A DNA stretch of 64,000 bases, taken from assembly GCF_902506505.1 (NCBI RefSeq), contig NZ_LR733406.1, forward strand, positions 3,053,666 through 3,117,665, written 5' to 3'. The position numbers and the translations under genes are program-made. Shown here in pieces: positions 54,659-62,998 of the stretch. The DNA comes from Pseudomonas sp. 8AS. Lineage in GTDB: Bacteria > Pseudomonadota > Gammaproteobacteria > Pseudomonadales > Pseudomonadaceae. Under the pieces are notes generated by a model, which was not told the DNA's origin, did no database searches, and saw only the letters and a list, made by a program, of their open reading frames with translations. Each line of letters starts with the position of its first letter. Position 1 is the stretch's first letter.

Positions 54659-55762
54659 ATGAACGTGCATTTCGAAGAACGCCATGCCCAGCACGGCTAC
54701 CGCATCGGCATCGCCAGCCTGGATGCGGAGAAGAGCCTGAATGCCCTGACCCTGCCGATGATCGAGGCGCTGGATGCCCGGCTCAAGCAGTGGGCGGACG
54801 ACCCGGCCATCGCCTGCGTGCTGCTACGCGGCAACGGGCCCAAGGCCTTCTGCGCCGGCGGCGACGTGGTGCAGCTGGTGCAGCAGTGCCGCGAGCACCC
54901 CGGCGAGGTGCCGCCCCTGGCGCGGCGCTTCTTCGCCGACGAATACCGCCTCGACCACCGCATTCACACCTACCCCAAACCGCTGCTGTGCTGGGCCCAC
55001 GGCCATGTGCTGGGCGGCGGCATGGGCCTGATGCAGGGCGCGGCGATCCGCATCGTCACCCCGAGCAGCCGCTTAGGGATGCCGGAGATCAACATCGGCC
55101 TGTACCCGGATGTCGGCGGTAGCTGGTTCCTCGCCCGCCTGCCGGGCAGGCTCGGCCTGTTTCTCGGCCTCACCGCCAGCGGCATCAACGCCCGCGACGC
55201 CCTGGACCTGAACCTGGCCGACCGTTTCCTGCGTGACGACCAGCAGGACGCCCTGCTCCACGGCCTGAGCCAGCTCAACTGGCAGGAGCAGGCCGCCCAG
55301 CAGCTCAACAGCCTGCTGCGCGCCCTGGAGCACGAGGCCCGCAGTGCACTGCCGCAGGCCCAGTGGCTGCCGCGCCGCGAACGCCTCGACACCCTGCTCG
55401 ACGTGGCCGACCTGCCCGCCGCCTGGCGCGCCCTCAGCACCCTGCAGGGCGACAGCGACCTGCTCCTGGCCCGCGCCGCCAAGACCCTGAGCGAGGGCTG
55501 CCCGCTCACCGCCCACCTGGTCTGGCAGCAGATCCAGCGCGCCCGTCACCTGTCGCTGGCCGAAGTGTTCCGCATGGAATACGCCATGAGCCTGAACTGC
55601 TGCCGCCACCCGGAATTCCCCGAAGGCGTGCGCGCCCGCCTGCTCGACAAGGACCAGGCGCCGAAGTGGCACTGGCCGGACGTGGCGGCCATCCCACCGG
55701 CGGTGATCGAAGCGCACTTCGCCCCGGTATGGGAAGGCGCGCATCCGCTGGCGGATCTGTGA
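54659..55762 (+). CDS. 3-hydroxyisobutyryl-CoA hydrolase-like protein
   Basis: 367 residues in the crotonase superfamily, with HGHVLGGGMGLMQGA and RLGMPEINIGLYPDVGGSWFLARLPG. The C-terminal FRMEYAMSLNCCRHPEFPEGVRARLLDKDQAPKW is the signature of hydrolases of the HIBCH type (ECH_2 domain). It releases 3-hydroxyisobutyrate from its CoA ester in valine catabolism. It follows the hydratase by 51 nt. Confidence 0.88.
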   Translation: MNVHFEERHAQHGYRIGIASLDAEKSLNALTLPMIEALDARLKQWADDPAIACVLLRGNGPKAFCAGGDVVQLVQQCREHPGEVPPLARRFFADEYRLDHRIHTYPKPLLCWAHGHVLGGGMGLMQGAAIRIVTPSSRLGMPEINIGLYPDVGGSWFLARLPGRLGLFLGLTASGINARDALDLNLADRFLRDDQQDALLHGLSQLNWQEQAAQQLNSLLRALEHEARSALPQAQWLPRRERLDTLLDVADLPAAWRALSTLQGDSDLLLARAAKTLSEGCPLTAHLVWQQIQRARHLSLAEVFRMEYAMSLNCCRHPEFPEGVRARLLDKDQAPKWHWPDVAAIPPAVIEAHFAPVWEGAHPLADL

Positions 55763-56613
55763 GCGCGAGCCCGCCAGTGCCCAGCCAGATGCAGCGGGCC
55801 CTGGCCTTCCAGGCCCTGCACCAACGCCCCGGCTGCTTCGTCATCCCCAACCCCTGGGATGCCGGCTCGGCCAAGGCACTGGCCGCCCTCGGTTTCGAGG
55901 CGCTGGCCACTACCAGCGCCGGCCTGGCCTTCAGCCTGGGCCGCGCCGATGGCGCAGGCTTGATCAGCCGCGAGGAAACCCTGGTCAACGCGCGGGCGAT
56001 CGTCGACGCGACCGGGCTACCCGTCGCCGCCGACCTGGAGAACGGTTTCGGCACTAGCCCGCAGGCGTGCGCACAGACCATCCAGCTGGCAGCCCGGGCC
56101 GGCCTGGTCGGCGGCTCCATCGAGGACGCCAGCGGCCGGGCCGATCTGCCTATCTACCCCTTAGAACTGGCCGTGGAGCGCATCCAGGCGGCAGTCGCCG
56201 CGGCCCGTGCCCTGCCCTTTCCGTTCACCCTCTGCGCCCGGGCGGAGAATTTTCTGCACGGGCGCCCCGACCTGGCCGACACCATTCGCCGCCTGCAGGC
56301 CTATGCCGAGGCCGGGGCCGACGTGCTCTACGCGCCGGGCCTGCGCAGCCGCGAAGAGATCGCCGCGGTGGTGCGCGCCGTGGCGCCGAAACCGCTCAAC
56401 GTGGTGATGGGGCTGGGCGCGGCCAGCTTCACCGTCAGCGAACTGGCCGAGCTGGGCGTCAAGCGCATCAGCCTCGGCTCGTCGCTGGCCCGCGCGGCCT
56501 TCGGCGCCTTCCTGCGCGCCGCCGAGGAAGTCCGCACGCAGGGCAGCTTCACCTTCGCCGAACAGGCGGAGCCGTTTGCCCGGATCAACGCCCTGTTCAC
56601 GCCACAACCCTGA
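55759..56613 (+). CDS. Isocitrate lyase / PEP mutase family protein
   Basis: 284 residues from a GTG at 55759, which overlaps the TGA of the preceding gene (GTGA); an ATG at 55789 is an alternative. It belongs to the COG2513 (ICL/PEPM) superfamily: FVIPNPWDAGSAKALAALGFEALATTSAGLAFSLGRADG, ADLENGFG and GSIEDASG supply the metal site. The KKCGH lyase loop is absent, so it is unlikely to be isocitrate or 2-methylisocitrate lyase; oxaloacetate decarboxylase or phosphonate-type reactions are possible. It is inserted between HIBCH- and MmsB-like genes, so a role near propionyl/methylmalonyl metabolism is only suggested. Confidence 0.8.
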   Translation: MSASPPVPSQMQRALAFQALHQRPGCFVIPNPWDAGSAKALAALGFEALATTSAGLAFSLGRADGAGLISREETLVNARAIVDATGLPVAADLENGFGTSPQACAQTIQLAARAGLVGGSIEDASGRADLPIYPLELAVERIQAAVAAARALPFPFTLCARAENFLHGRPDLADTIRRLQAYAEAGADVLYAPGLRSREEIAAVVRAVAPKPLNVVMGLGAASFTVSELAELGVKRISLGSSLARAAFGAFLRAAEEVRTQGSFTFAEQAEPFARINALFTPQP

Positions 56614-56640
56614 ACACCGTCAGCGAGGAGAACAATAACA

Positions 56641-57525
56641 ATGACCCAGATTGCCTTTATCGGCCTCGGCCACATGGGCCTGCCCATGGCCCGCAACCTG
56701 CTCAAGGCCGGCTTCGCCGTGACCGCCTTCGACCTGGTCCCGGAAGCTGTCGCCAGCCTGGTCGGCGACGGCGGCAAGGCCGCGGCCAGCGCCGCCGATG
56801 CGGTCCGCGGCGCCACGGTGGTGATCAGCATGCTGCCGGCCAGCCGCCATGTGGAAAGCCTGTACCTGGGCGATGCCGGCCTGCTGACGCGGATCGCCGC
56901 AGGCGGCCTGGTGCTGGAATGCTCGACCATCGCCCCGGACTCGGCGCGCAAGGTGCACGCGGCGGCCGCCGCCCGCGGCCTCGCCATGCTTGATGCGCCG
57001 GTGTCCGGCGGCACCGCCGGCGCCGCGGCCGGCACCCTGACCTTCATGGTCGGCGGTGATGCCGAGGCGCTGGAAAAGGCCCGGCCGATCCTCGCCGCCA
57101 TGGGCAAGAACATCTTCCACGCCGGCCCCGACGGCGCCGGCCAGGTGGCCAAGGTGTGCAACAACCAGCTGCTCGCCGTGCACATGATCGGCACCGCCGA
57201 GGCCATGGCCCTGGGCGTGGCCAGCGGCCTGGACCCGGCCGTGCTGGCCGAGATCATGCGCCAGAGCTCGGGCGGCAACTGGAGCCTGGAGAAGTACAAC
57301 CCCTGGCCGGGGGTGATGGAAAACGTGCCGGCCAGCAAAGGCTATAGCGGCGGCTTTATGGCCGAGCTGATGGCCAAGGACCTGGGCCTGGCCCAAGAGG
57401 CGGCGCAGGCCACGGCCAGCAGCACGCCGATGGGCGCCCTGGCCCTGCAGCTGTATCGCCTGCTGCTCAAGCGGGGTGACGGCAAGCTGGACTTCTCGGC
57501 GGTGCAGAAGCTGTTCGTCGAGTGA
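56641..57525 (+). CDS. 3-hydroxyisobutyrate dehydrogenase (MmsB-like)
   Basis: 294 residues from ATG 56641 (GAGGAG upstream). NAD(P)-binding GLGHMG (8-13), DAPVSGGTAGAAAGTLTFMVGG, catalytic Lys171 in GQVAKVCNNQ and the GSSGGNWSLEKYNPWPG region are all present. It oxidises 3-hydroxyisobutyrate to methylmalonate semialdehyde, the substrate of the MmsA-like enzyme at the head of the cluster. PA0743-like by position. Confidence 0.93.
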   Translation: MTQIAFIGLGHMGLPMARNLLKAGFAVTAFDLVPEAVASLVGDGGKAAASAADAVRGATVVISMLPASRHVESLYLGDAGLLTRIAAGGLVLECSTIAPDSARKVHAAAAARGLAMLDAPVSGGTAGAAAGTLTFMVGGDAEALEKARPILAAMGKNIFHAGPDGAGQVAKVCNNQLLAVHMIGTAEAMALGVASGLDPAVLAEIMRQSSGGNWSLEKYNPWPGVMENVPASKGYSGGFMAELMAKDLGLAQEAAQATASSTPMGALALQLYRLLLKRGDGKLDFSAVQKLFVE

Positions 57526-57624
57526 CGGCCCGGCGCCGGCAACGCACCAGACGCCTCGAACCGCTGGTGCGCACGGCGCAGCCTACGCGCGGGTGGCCTC
57601 ACTGCTGAGTGATCCCTGAAAAAC

Positions 57625-57653
57625 CAAAACGCCGCAGTGAATGCGGCGTTTTG
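57625..57653. terminator. Bidirectional terminator between mmsB-like gene and lapC
   Basis: CAAAACGCCGCA and TGCGGCGTTTTG form an 11-12-bp stem with a 5-nt loop. T-runs flank both sides (TTTT on plus, TTTTGGTTTTT on minus), so it can end both converging transcripts. Confidence 0.85.
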
Positions 57654-57671
57654 CTTGGCGGGCGGAGCCTG

Positions 57672-59045
57672 TCAGCGCTCGCGCAACGCCTCGGCCCGGG
57701 CGCGGATGATCGGCTTGAGCAGGTAGCTCAGCACGCTCTTCTTGCCGGTGATGATGTCCACCGAGGCGACCATGCCGGGAATGATCAGCAGCGGCTTGGC
57801 CGCGCTGCCCAGGTGGCTCTTGTCGGTGCGCAACTGGATCAGGTAGAAGCTGTTGCCTTCCTCGTCGGTGACGGTGTCGGCGCCGATCTGCTCCAGCTCG
57901 GCGCGCAGCCCGCCGTAGATGGTGTAGTCGTAGGCGCTGAACTTGACCATGGCCTCCTGCCCCGGATGGAGGAAGGCGATGTCCTGCGGACGGATGCGCG
58001 CCTCCACCAGCAGGCTCTCGCCCAGCGGCACGATCTCGACGATATCGCTGCCCGGCTGGATCACTCCGCCGATGGTGTTGACCAGCAGCTGCTTGACGAT
58101 GCCGCGCACCGGCGAAGTGACCAGGGTACGGTTGACCCGGTCTTCCAGGGCCTTGCCGGTCGACTGGATCTTGCTCAGTTCGGTGCGCGCCTCGTTCAGC
58201 TGGGTCAGGGCCTCGCTGCGAAAGCGCCCGCGGGTCTCGTCGATCTTGCGCTCCACTTCCTTGATCGCCGCCTCGGCCCGCGGGATGGCCAGGGTGGTGG
58301 CTTCCAGCTGACCGCGCGCCTCCACCTCGGCACGCTTGAGGCGCAGCACTTCCACCTGGGAGATCGCGCCTTCGGCGACCAGCGGCTCGGACATCTGGAT
58401 TTCCTGGCGCAGCAGGTTGAGGCTGTTGCGCGACTGCCCCTGCTTGGAGGCGTACTCGCGCAGCTCCTGGCGACGCTGAGTCAGCTGCTCTTCCAGGCCG
58501 GCCACCTCGTCGAGCAACTGCTGCTTGCGGCTGTTGAACAGTTCGATCTCGTTGTCGGCCAGGCCCGGGGCCTTCTCCCGCACTTCCGCCGCCACCACCA
58601 GCTCACGATCCTGCACCTCGGCACTCAGGCGCTCCACGCGCAGCAGCAGGGCCAGGCGGTCGGCTTCGGTCTCGCCGACGTTGGAGGCGAAACGGGTGTC
58701 GTCCAGGCGCAGCAGGGGATCGCCGATCTCGACTATCTGCCCTTCGCGCACGAACAGCTCGGCGACTATGCCGCCCTCCAGGTTCTGGATCTTCTGCAGG
58801 CGCGAGGAAGGGATGGCCTTGCCGTCGCCACGGGTCACTTCATCGACCACGGCGAAATTGGCCCACAGCAGGCAGAAGGCGACAAAGGCCACCAGCGCCC
58901 AGATGGTCAGGCGGATCACCCGCGGCGCATCCTCGATCAGCGCCTTGCTGACCTCGGGCAGGGGCTCGCTGCCCATCGCGTCGCGGCCGCCGAAATAGGC
59001 GCCCAGGGCCTGGCGCAGACGCTTGCCGGTTGCTTTAGCTGACAC
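57672..59045 (-). CDS. lapC: Type I secretion membrane fusion protein (HlyD family, LapC-like)
   Basis: 457 residues. One membrane helix near 35-55 (LTIWALVAFVAFCLLWANFAVVDE), a long coiled-coil region (residues ~120-260, KQQLLDEVAGLEEQLTQRRQELREYA), a lipoyl-like part and a beta-barrel domain typical of the HlyD family (GDSIVEIVPLGESLLVEARI-like region). It links the LapB-like ABC exporter with the LapE-like outer-membrane channel. It overlaps the lapB-like gene by 11 nt. Confidence 0.88.
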   Translation of the reverse strand: MSAKATGKRLRQALGAYFGGRDAMGSEPLPEVSKALIEDAPRVIRLTIWALVAFVAFCLLWANFAVVDEVTRGDGKAIPSSRLQKIQNLEGGIVAELFVREGQIVEIGDPLLRLDDTRFASNVGETEADRLALLLRVERLSAEVQDRELVVAAEVREKAPGLADNEIELFNSRKQQLLDEVAGLEEQLTQRRQELREYASKQGQSRNSLNLLRQEIQMSEPLVAEGAISQVEVLRLKRAEVEARGQLEATTLAIPRAEAAIKEVERKIDETRGRFRSEALTQLNEARTELSKIQSTGKALEDRVNRTLVTSPVRGIVKQLLVNTIGGVIQPGSDIVEIVPLGESLLVEARIRPQDIAFLHPGQEAMVKFSAYDYTIYGGLRAELEQIGADTVTDEEGNSFYLIQLRTDKSHLGSAAKPLLIIPGMVASVDIITGKKSVLSYLLKPIIRARAEALRER

Positions 59046-61191
59046 TGACCTGCCCCTTCTTCAGCGCTTCCATCACACTCCCCTTGGGCCCGTCGGCAAT
59101 GATCTGGCCACGGTCGACGATCACCAGGCGATCCACCAGGCTGAGCATCGAGGCGCGGTGGGTGACCAGCAGCAGGGTCTTGTTGGCGATCATCGCCGCC
59201 AGGCGCTGCTTGAGGCGCTCCTCGCCGGTGTTGTCCATGGCGCTGGTCGGTTCGTCCAGCAGCAGGATCGGCGGATCGAGCAACAGCGCGCGGGCCAGGG
59301 CGACGTTCTGCCGCTGGCCGCCGGAGAGGTTCTGCCCGCGCTCGCCGACCTGCAGCTCGTAGCCCTTCGGGTGCAGGCGGGCGAACTCGTGCACGCCGGC
59401 CAGTTCGGCGGCCTGCAGCACCAGTTCGTCCTCCACGTAACGCGCGCCGGCCACCAGGTTGTCGCGCAGGCTGCCGGAAAACAGCTGGATGTCCTGGGGC
59501 ACGTAGCCGATGTTGTAGCGCAGGTCGCTGACGTCCAGCTGGCGCACATCGATGCCGTCGACCAGCAGGTTGCCGCTATCGGCCTGGTACAGGCCGACGA
59601 TCAGCTTGGCCAGGGAACTCTTGCCCGAGCCGCTGCGGCCGATGATGCCGATCTTCTCCCCCGGACGGATCACCAGGTTGATCTTGTGCAAGGCCGCCTG
59701 CTGCTGTTCCGGATAGTGGAAGTCGACCTGGCGGAACTCCACCGCGCCCTGCAGCGACTGGCGCTTGAGCGGGCGCTCGTTGTCCTGGCGCTCCTGCGGC
59801 AATTCCATCATCTGGTTGACCGAGTCCAGGGTCACCCTGGCCTGCTGGTAACGGGTCAGCAGGCCGGACATCTGCGTCAGCGGGCCCAGGGCGCGGCCGC
59901 TGAGCATGTAGCAGGCGATCAGCCCGCCCATGCTCAGGTTGCCGGCGATGATCTGGTAGACCCCCAGCACCACCACCACCACGCCGGCCATCTGCTGCAG
60001 CAGCATGGTCGAGTTCATCGCCAGGCTGGACAGCATGCGCGCGCGCAGCTCCAGGCGGCTGAGCGTGCCGATGGTCTGCTCCCAGATGTATTGCCGCTCG
60101 CTCTCGGCATTGTTGACCTTGACCGCGTCCAGCCCGGCCAGGCTCTCGATCAGGCTGGACTGGCGCTCGGCGGCCAGGGCCATGGTGCGCTGCATGGTCT
60201 CGGCCAGGGGCCGCTGCAGGGCCCAGCCGATCAGCGCCACCAGGGGGAAGGCGAGTATTGGAATCCACACCAGATGCCCGCCGATCATGGCGATCACCGC
60301 CAGGATCAGCAGGGTGAACGGCAGGTCGATGACGCTGGCCAGGGTCAGCGAGGCGAGGAAATCGCGCAGGCTCTGGAACTCGTGGATGTTCTGCGCAAAG
60401 CTGCCGACCCGCGCGGGGCGGAACTTCATGGCCATGCCGACGATGCGCTCGAACAGGGTGGCCGAGATGATCAGGTCGGTCTTCTTGCCGGCCAGGTCCA
60501 GGCACAAGCCGCGCAGGGTCTTGAGCAGCAGGTCGAAGAAGAACACCCCGGTGATGCCGATGGCCAGCACCCACAGGGTGGCCTCGGCCTGGTTGGGCAC
60601 CACCCGGTCGTACACGTTCATCACGAACAGCGGCGTGGCCAGGCCGATCAGGTTGATCAGCAGGCTGGCGGCAATGGCATCGACATACAGCCAGCGGGAA
60701 CGCTTGAGGGTGTCGCGGAACCAGGATGTGGCCCGCGGGATCAGCTCGCCCCGGTTGAAGTCGAACTTGTGCAGGGGCTGGGCGAAGAACGCCTGGCCGC
60801 TGTAGTCCTCGCGCAGGACCTCGAGGTCGACCAGCACCTCGCCGCCCTCGCTTTCGCACGGCATGACGCGCGCGCGCTGCTGCTCATCCCAGCCCAGCAG
60901 CAGGGCACTGCGCCCGTCGCGCAACAACAGCAGCGCCGGCATGGCGATGGCCGGGATCTGCTGCAGCTCGCGACGCAACCAGCGCCCCTGCAAGCCGGCC
61001 CGCGCCGCGGCGCGTGGCAGCAGCTCGGCGCTCAGCCGCTGTTCCGGCAGGGGCAGCCCCGCCGTCAGCATGGCGCGGCTGACCGACTTCTGATGCAGAA
61101 GGCACAGCGACAGCAGGCTGTCCAACAGCGGATCGTCATGGCGATCACGCGGATCGCTACGGGTCTGGGTCTGACTGATATCTACTGCCAC
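59035..61191 (-). CDS. lapB: Type I secretion ABC transporter (LapB-like)
   Basis: 718 residues. The N-terminal ~130 residues form a degenerate C39-peptidase-like domain without the catalytic Cys/His pair, as in exporters of adhesins and RTX toxins. Six transmembrane helices lie at ~165-450. The ATP-binding domain has Walker A GRSGSGKSS (about 515-525), signature LSGGQRQ (about 622) and LLLDEP (about 642). It should export the adhesin at the right edge. It lies downstream of the lapE-like gene, 129 bp apart. Confidence 0.9.
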   Translation of the reverse strand: MAVDISQTQTRSDPRDRHDDPLLDSLLSLCLLHQKSVSRAMLTAGLPLPEQRLSAELLPRAAARAGLQGRWLRRELQQIPAIAMPALLLLRDGRSALLLGWDEQQRARVMPCESEGGEVLVDLEVLREDYSGQAFFAQPLHKFDFNRGELIPRATSWFRDTLKRSRWLYVDAIAASLLINLIGLATPLFVMNVYDRVVPNQAEATLWVLAIGITGVFFFDLLLKTLRGLCLDLAGKKTDLIISATLFERIVGMAMKFRPARVGSFAQNIHEFQSLRDFLASLTLASVIDLPFTLLILAVIAMIGGHLVWIPILAFPLVALIGWALQRPLAETMQRTMALAAERQSSLIESLAGLDAVKVNNAESERQYIWEQTIGTLSRLELRARMLSSLAMNSTMLLQQMAGVVVVVLGVYQIIAGNLSMGGLIACYMLSGRALGPLTQMSGLLTRYQQARVTLDSVNQMMELPQERQDNERPLKRQSLQGAVEFRQVDFHYPEQQQAALHKINLVIRPGEKIGIIGRSGSGKSSLAKLIVGLYQADSGNLLVDGIDVRQLDVSDLRYNIGYVPQDIQLFSGSLRDNLVAGARYVEDELVLQAAELAGVHEFARLHPKGYELQVGERGQNLSGGQRQNVALARALLLDPPILLLDEPTSAMDNTGEERLKQRLAAMIANKTLLLVTHRASMLSLVDRLVIVDRGQIIADGPKGSVMEALKKGQVSVS

Positions 61192-61320
61192 TCGGGGTCA
61201 CTCTTGCGCCGAAGAAAGCCGACTCATCGCCAGGCACGGTCATCGCACTATTGCCGGGCAGTCACGCCGTGGCGTGCCCTGCAGCCGACCCGCCTCGCCG
61301 CGGGTCGAGCGGCCCGGGGT

Positions 61321-62670
61321 TCAGTTCAGGCCGGGCAGCTGGGCTTCGCTCTGGACTTCGTCCAGCGGCGCGGAGGCCATCGGTGCGACCACCCCCTGGC
61401 TCTTGAGCAGCGCGCCCATGGTGGCCTTGATCCGGTACTGAGTAAACAGCTCCAGAAAGCGCACTTCCTCGAGTCGCCGGGAGGCGGTGAACAGTTCGTT
61501 CTCGCTGTCCAGCAGGTCGAGCAGGGTGCGGTCGCCGAGGGTGAACTGCTTCTGATAGGAGTCGCGCACGCGGCTGCTGTAGTCGACATACTGCTCGGCG
61601 ATCGGCACCTGCTGACGCGCGTTTTCCAGCGCGTTCCAGGCCAGGCCCAGCTCCTCGTTGAGCACCCGCAGCGCGTTGTTGCGCACGTCCATCGCCTGAT
61701 TGGTCAGGTGCGCCTTGGATTGCAGGTCGGCCTTGTTGCTGCCGCCGGCGAACAGGTTGTAGCGCATGCGCACCATGGCCTGCCACTCGTTGACATGGCC
61801 CTCGGTGCCGTCCAGGTTGTTGTTGGCGCCGTGCTCCAGCTCGGCATCGAAGCGCGGGTAGAAGGGCGACTTGGCCGCCTCGTACTGCTGCTCGGTGGCC
61901 TGCACATCGGCCTCGGCCGAGCGCAGCAGCGGGTTGCTCGCCAGCATCTCCACCCGCGCCGCCGGCAAGTCCGCCGGCAGCTGGCCGGCCAGGCCGGCCG
62001 GGCGGCTCAGTTCGGCGGGGTCGCTGCCCACCACGCTGAAGTAGTTGACCCGCGCATCGGCCAGGTTGGTCTGCTCGGTGATCAGGTTGTTGCGGGCCTG
62101 GGCCAGGCGCGCTTCCGCCTGATCGAGATCGGCCATGCGCCCTACCCCGCGCTCGCTGCGCAGGGTGATCTGGTCGTAGATGCGCTCATGGCTGCGCAGG
62201 TTGTCCTGGGCCAGGCGCACCATCTCCTGGCGGCTGAGCACATCGAGATAGGCACGCACCACGTCCAGGCCGGTACGTTCGGAGGTGCCCATCAGTTCAT
62301 AGGCCCGCGCATTCACGGTAGCGCGCTGGCGGGCCACTTCGCTGCGGGTGGCGAAACCGTCGAACAGCATCTGCTGCAGACGCACGCTGGATTCGCCGCG
62401 GGTCAGGGTTTCATAGTCGTGCTCGCCGCTGCTATTGCGCACGCCCGGATCGTCGGTGCCCTCGCGCCCGTAGCCGGCCAGCAGGTCGACCCGCGGCAGA
62501 TAGCCGCCCTTGGCCGCCTTCATCTGTTCTTCCACGGACAGGCGGGCATTCACCCCTGCCTGGACTTCCGGATGATGGTCGAGCGCGCTCTGCAGCGCCT
62601 CGCTGAGGGTCTGTGCCTGGGCGGAAACCGAGCAGGTGAAGAGGAACGGCAGAACGACGGAGAAGCGCAT
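61321..62670 (-). CDS. lapE: TolC-like outer-membrane channel (LapE-like)
   Basis: 449 residues from ATG 62670, with a signal peptide cleaved near SAQA|QT (about residue 20). The frame is open further upstream, but this start matches the export signal. It belongs to the outer-membrane efflux protein family (LapE, TolC): two repeats with LDVVRAYLDVLSRQEMVRLAQDNLRSHERIYDQI and AWNALENARQQVPIAEQYVDYSSRVRDSYQKQF. It forms the outer-membrane duct of the type I system. It diverges from the adhesin. Confidence 0.9.
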   Translation of the reverse strand: MRFSVVLPFLFTCSVSAQAQTLSEALQSALDHHPEVQAGVNARLSVEEQMKAAKGGYLPRVDLLAGYGREGTDDPGVRNSSGEHDYETLTRGESSVRLQQMLFDGFATRSEVARQRATVNARAYELMGTSERTGLDVVRAYLDVLSRQEMVRLAQDNLRSHERIYDQITLRSERGVGRMADLDQAEARLAQARNNLITEQTNLADARVNYFSVVGSDPAELSRPAGLAGQLPADLPAARVEMLASNPLLRSAEADVQATEQQYEAAKSPFYPRFDAELEHGANNNLDGTEGHVNEWQAMVRMRYNLFAGGSNKADLQSKAHLTNQAMDVRNNALRVLNEELGLAWNALENARQQVPIAEQYVDYSSRVRDSYQKQFTLGDRTLLDLLDSENELFTASRRLEEVRFLELFTQYRIKATMGALLKSQGVVAPMASAPLDEVQSEAQLPGLN

Positions 62671-62848
62671 GGGGAGGGGAAATCCTTTGAACAGGGCAAG
62701 GCGGATCTGCACAACGCTGGATCGCTGAAAACGCCGGATCAACGACGTCGATTAAGTCACTGCATTAAAGTGACGCGGCTCACAGATTAATCTTATCGAT
62801 ATCAAAGTGACATCACGATAGCCAATTGTTTATGATCGCCGAAAGAGG

Positions 62849-62862
62849 GTCAATACTTTGTC
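62849..62862. promoter_or_regulatory. FleQ-box-like site 1
   Basis: GTCAATACTTTGTC matches the FleQ consensus GTCAATAAATTGAC in 11 of 14 positions as recalled. It lies 137-150 bp before the adhesin start. Confidence 0.5.
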
Positions 62863-62901
62863 GCGCATCAATTCCAAATAGACATAAGACAACTTATTGT
62901 C

Positions 62902-62915
62902 GCCAATACTTTGAC
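62902..62915. promoter_or_regulatory. FleQ-box-like site 2
   Basis: GCCAATACTTTGAC also matches the consensus in 11 of 14 positions. Its centre is 53 bp from site 1, about five helical turns, so both boxes face the same side of the DNA. Confidence 0.5.
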
Positions 62916-62998
62916 CATTGCCACGCTACTCCAACGCCTACAACTTCAATTCATCTGCGTGCACAACCTTCCCAGTGCGCTTTAGCAGGAGCGGATCC

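Larger units (their letters stand above)
62671..62998. other. AT-rich divergent regulatory region of the adhesin and secretion genes
   Basis: This 328-bp gap is clearly AT-richer than its surroundings. It contains two FleQ-like boxes, two AAAGTGAC copies (62767-62774 and 62804-62811), a GTCAC/GTGAC inverted repeat (62756-62774) and a GTGACATCAC palindrome (62807-62816). No coding frame is seen. Confidence 0.75.

Noticed and set aside
57526..57624. A tRNA or attachment site between the mms-like and lap loci
   Set aside because: No cloverleaf or CCA end can be drawn, and no integrase is nearby.
59023..62790. A 1255-codon open frame on plus, opposite lapB and lapE
   Set aside because: Same effect: the protein is His/Gln/Leu-rich, lacks domains, and covers two well-supported secretion genes.
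62761..62816. AAAGTGAC duplicates and palindromes as an integron or attachment site
   Set aside because: Too short and without a flanking integrase; more likely ordinary regulator half-sites.
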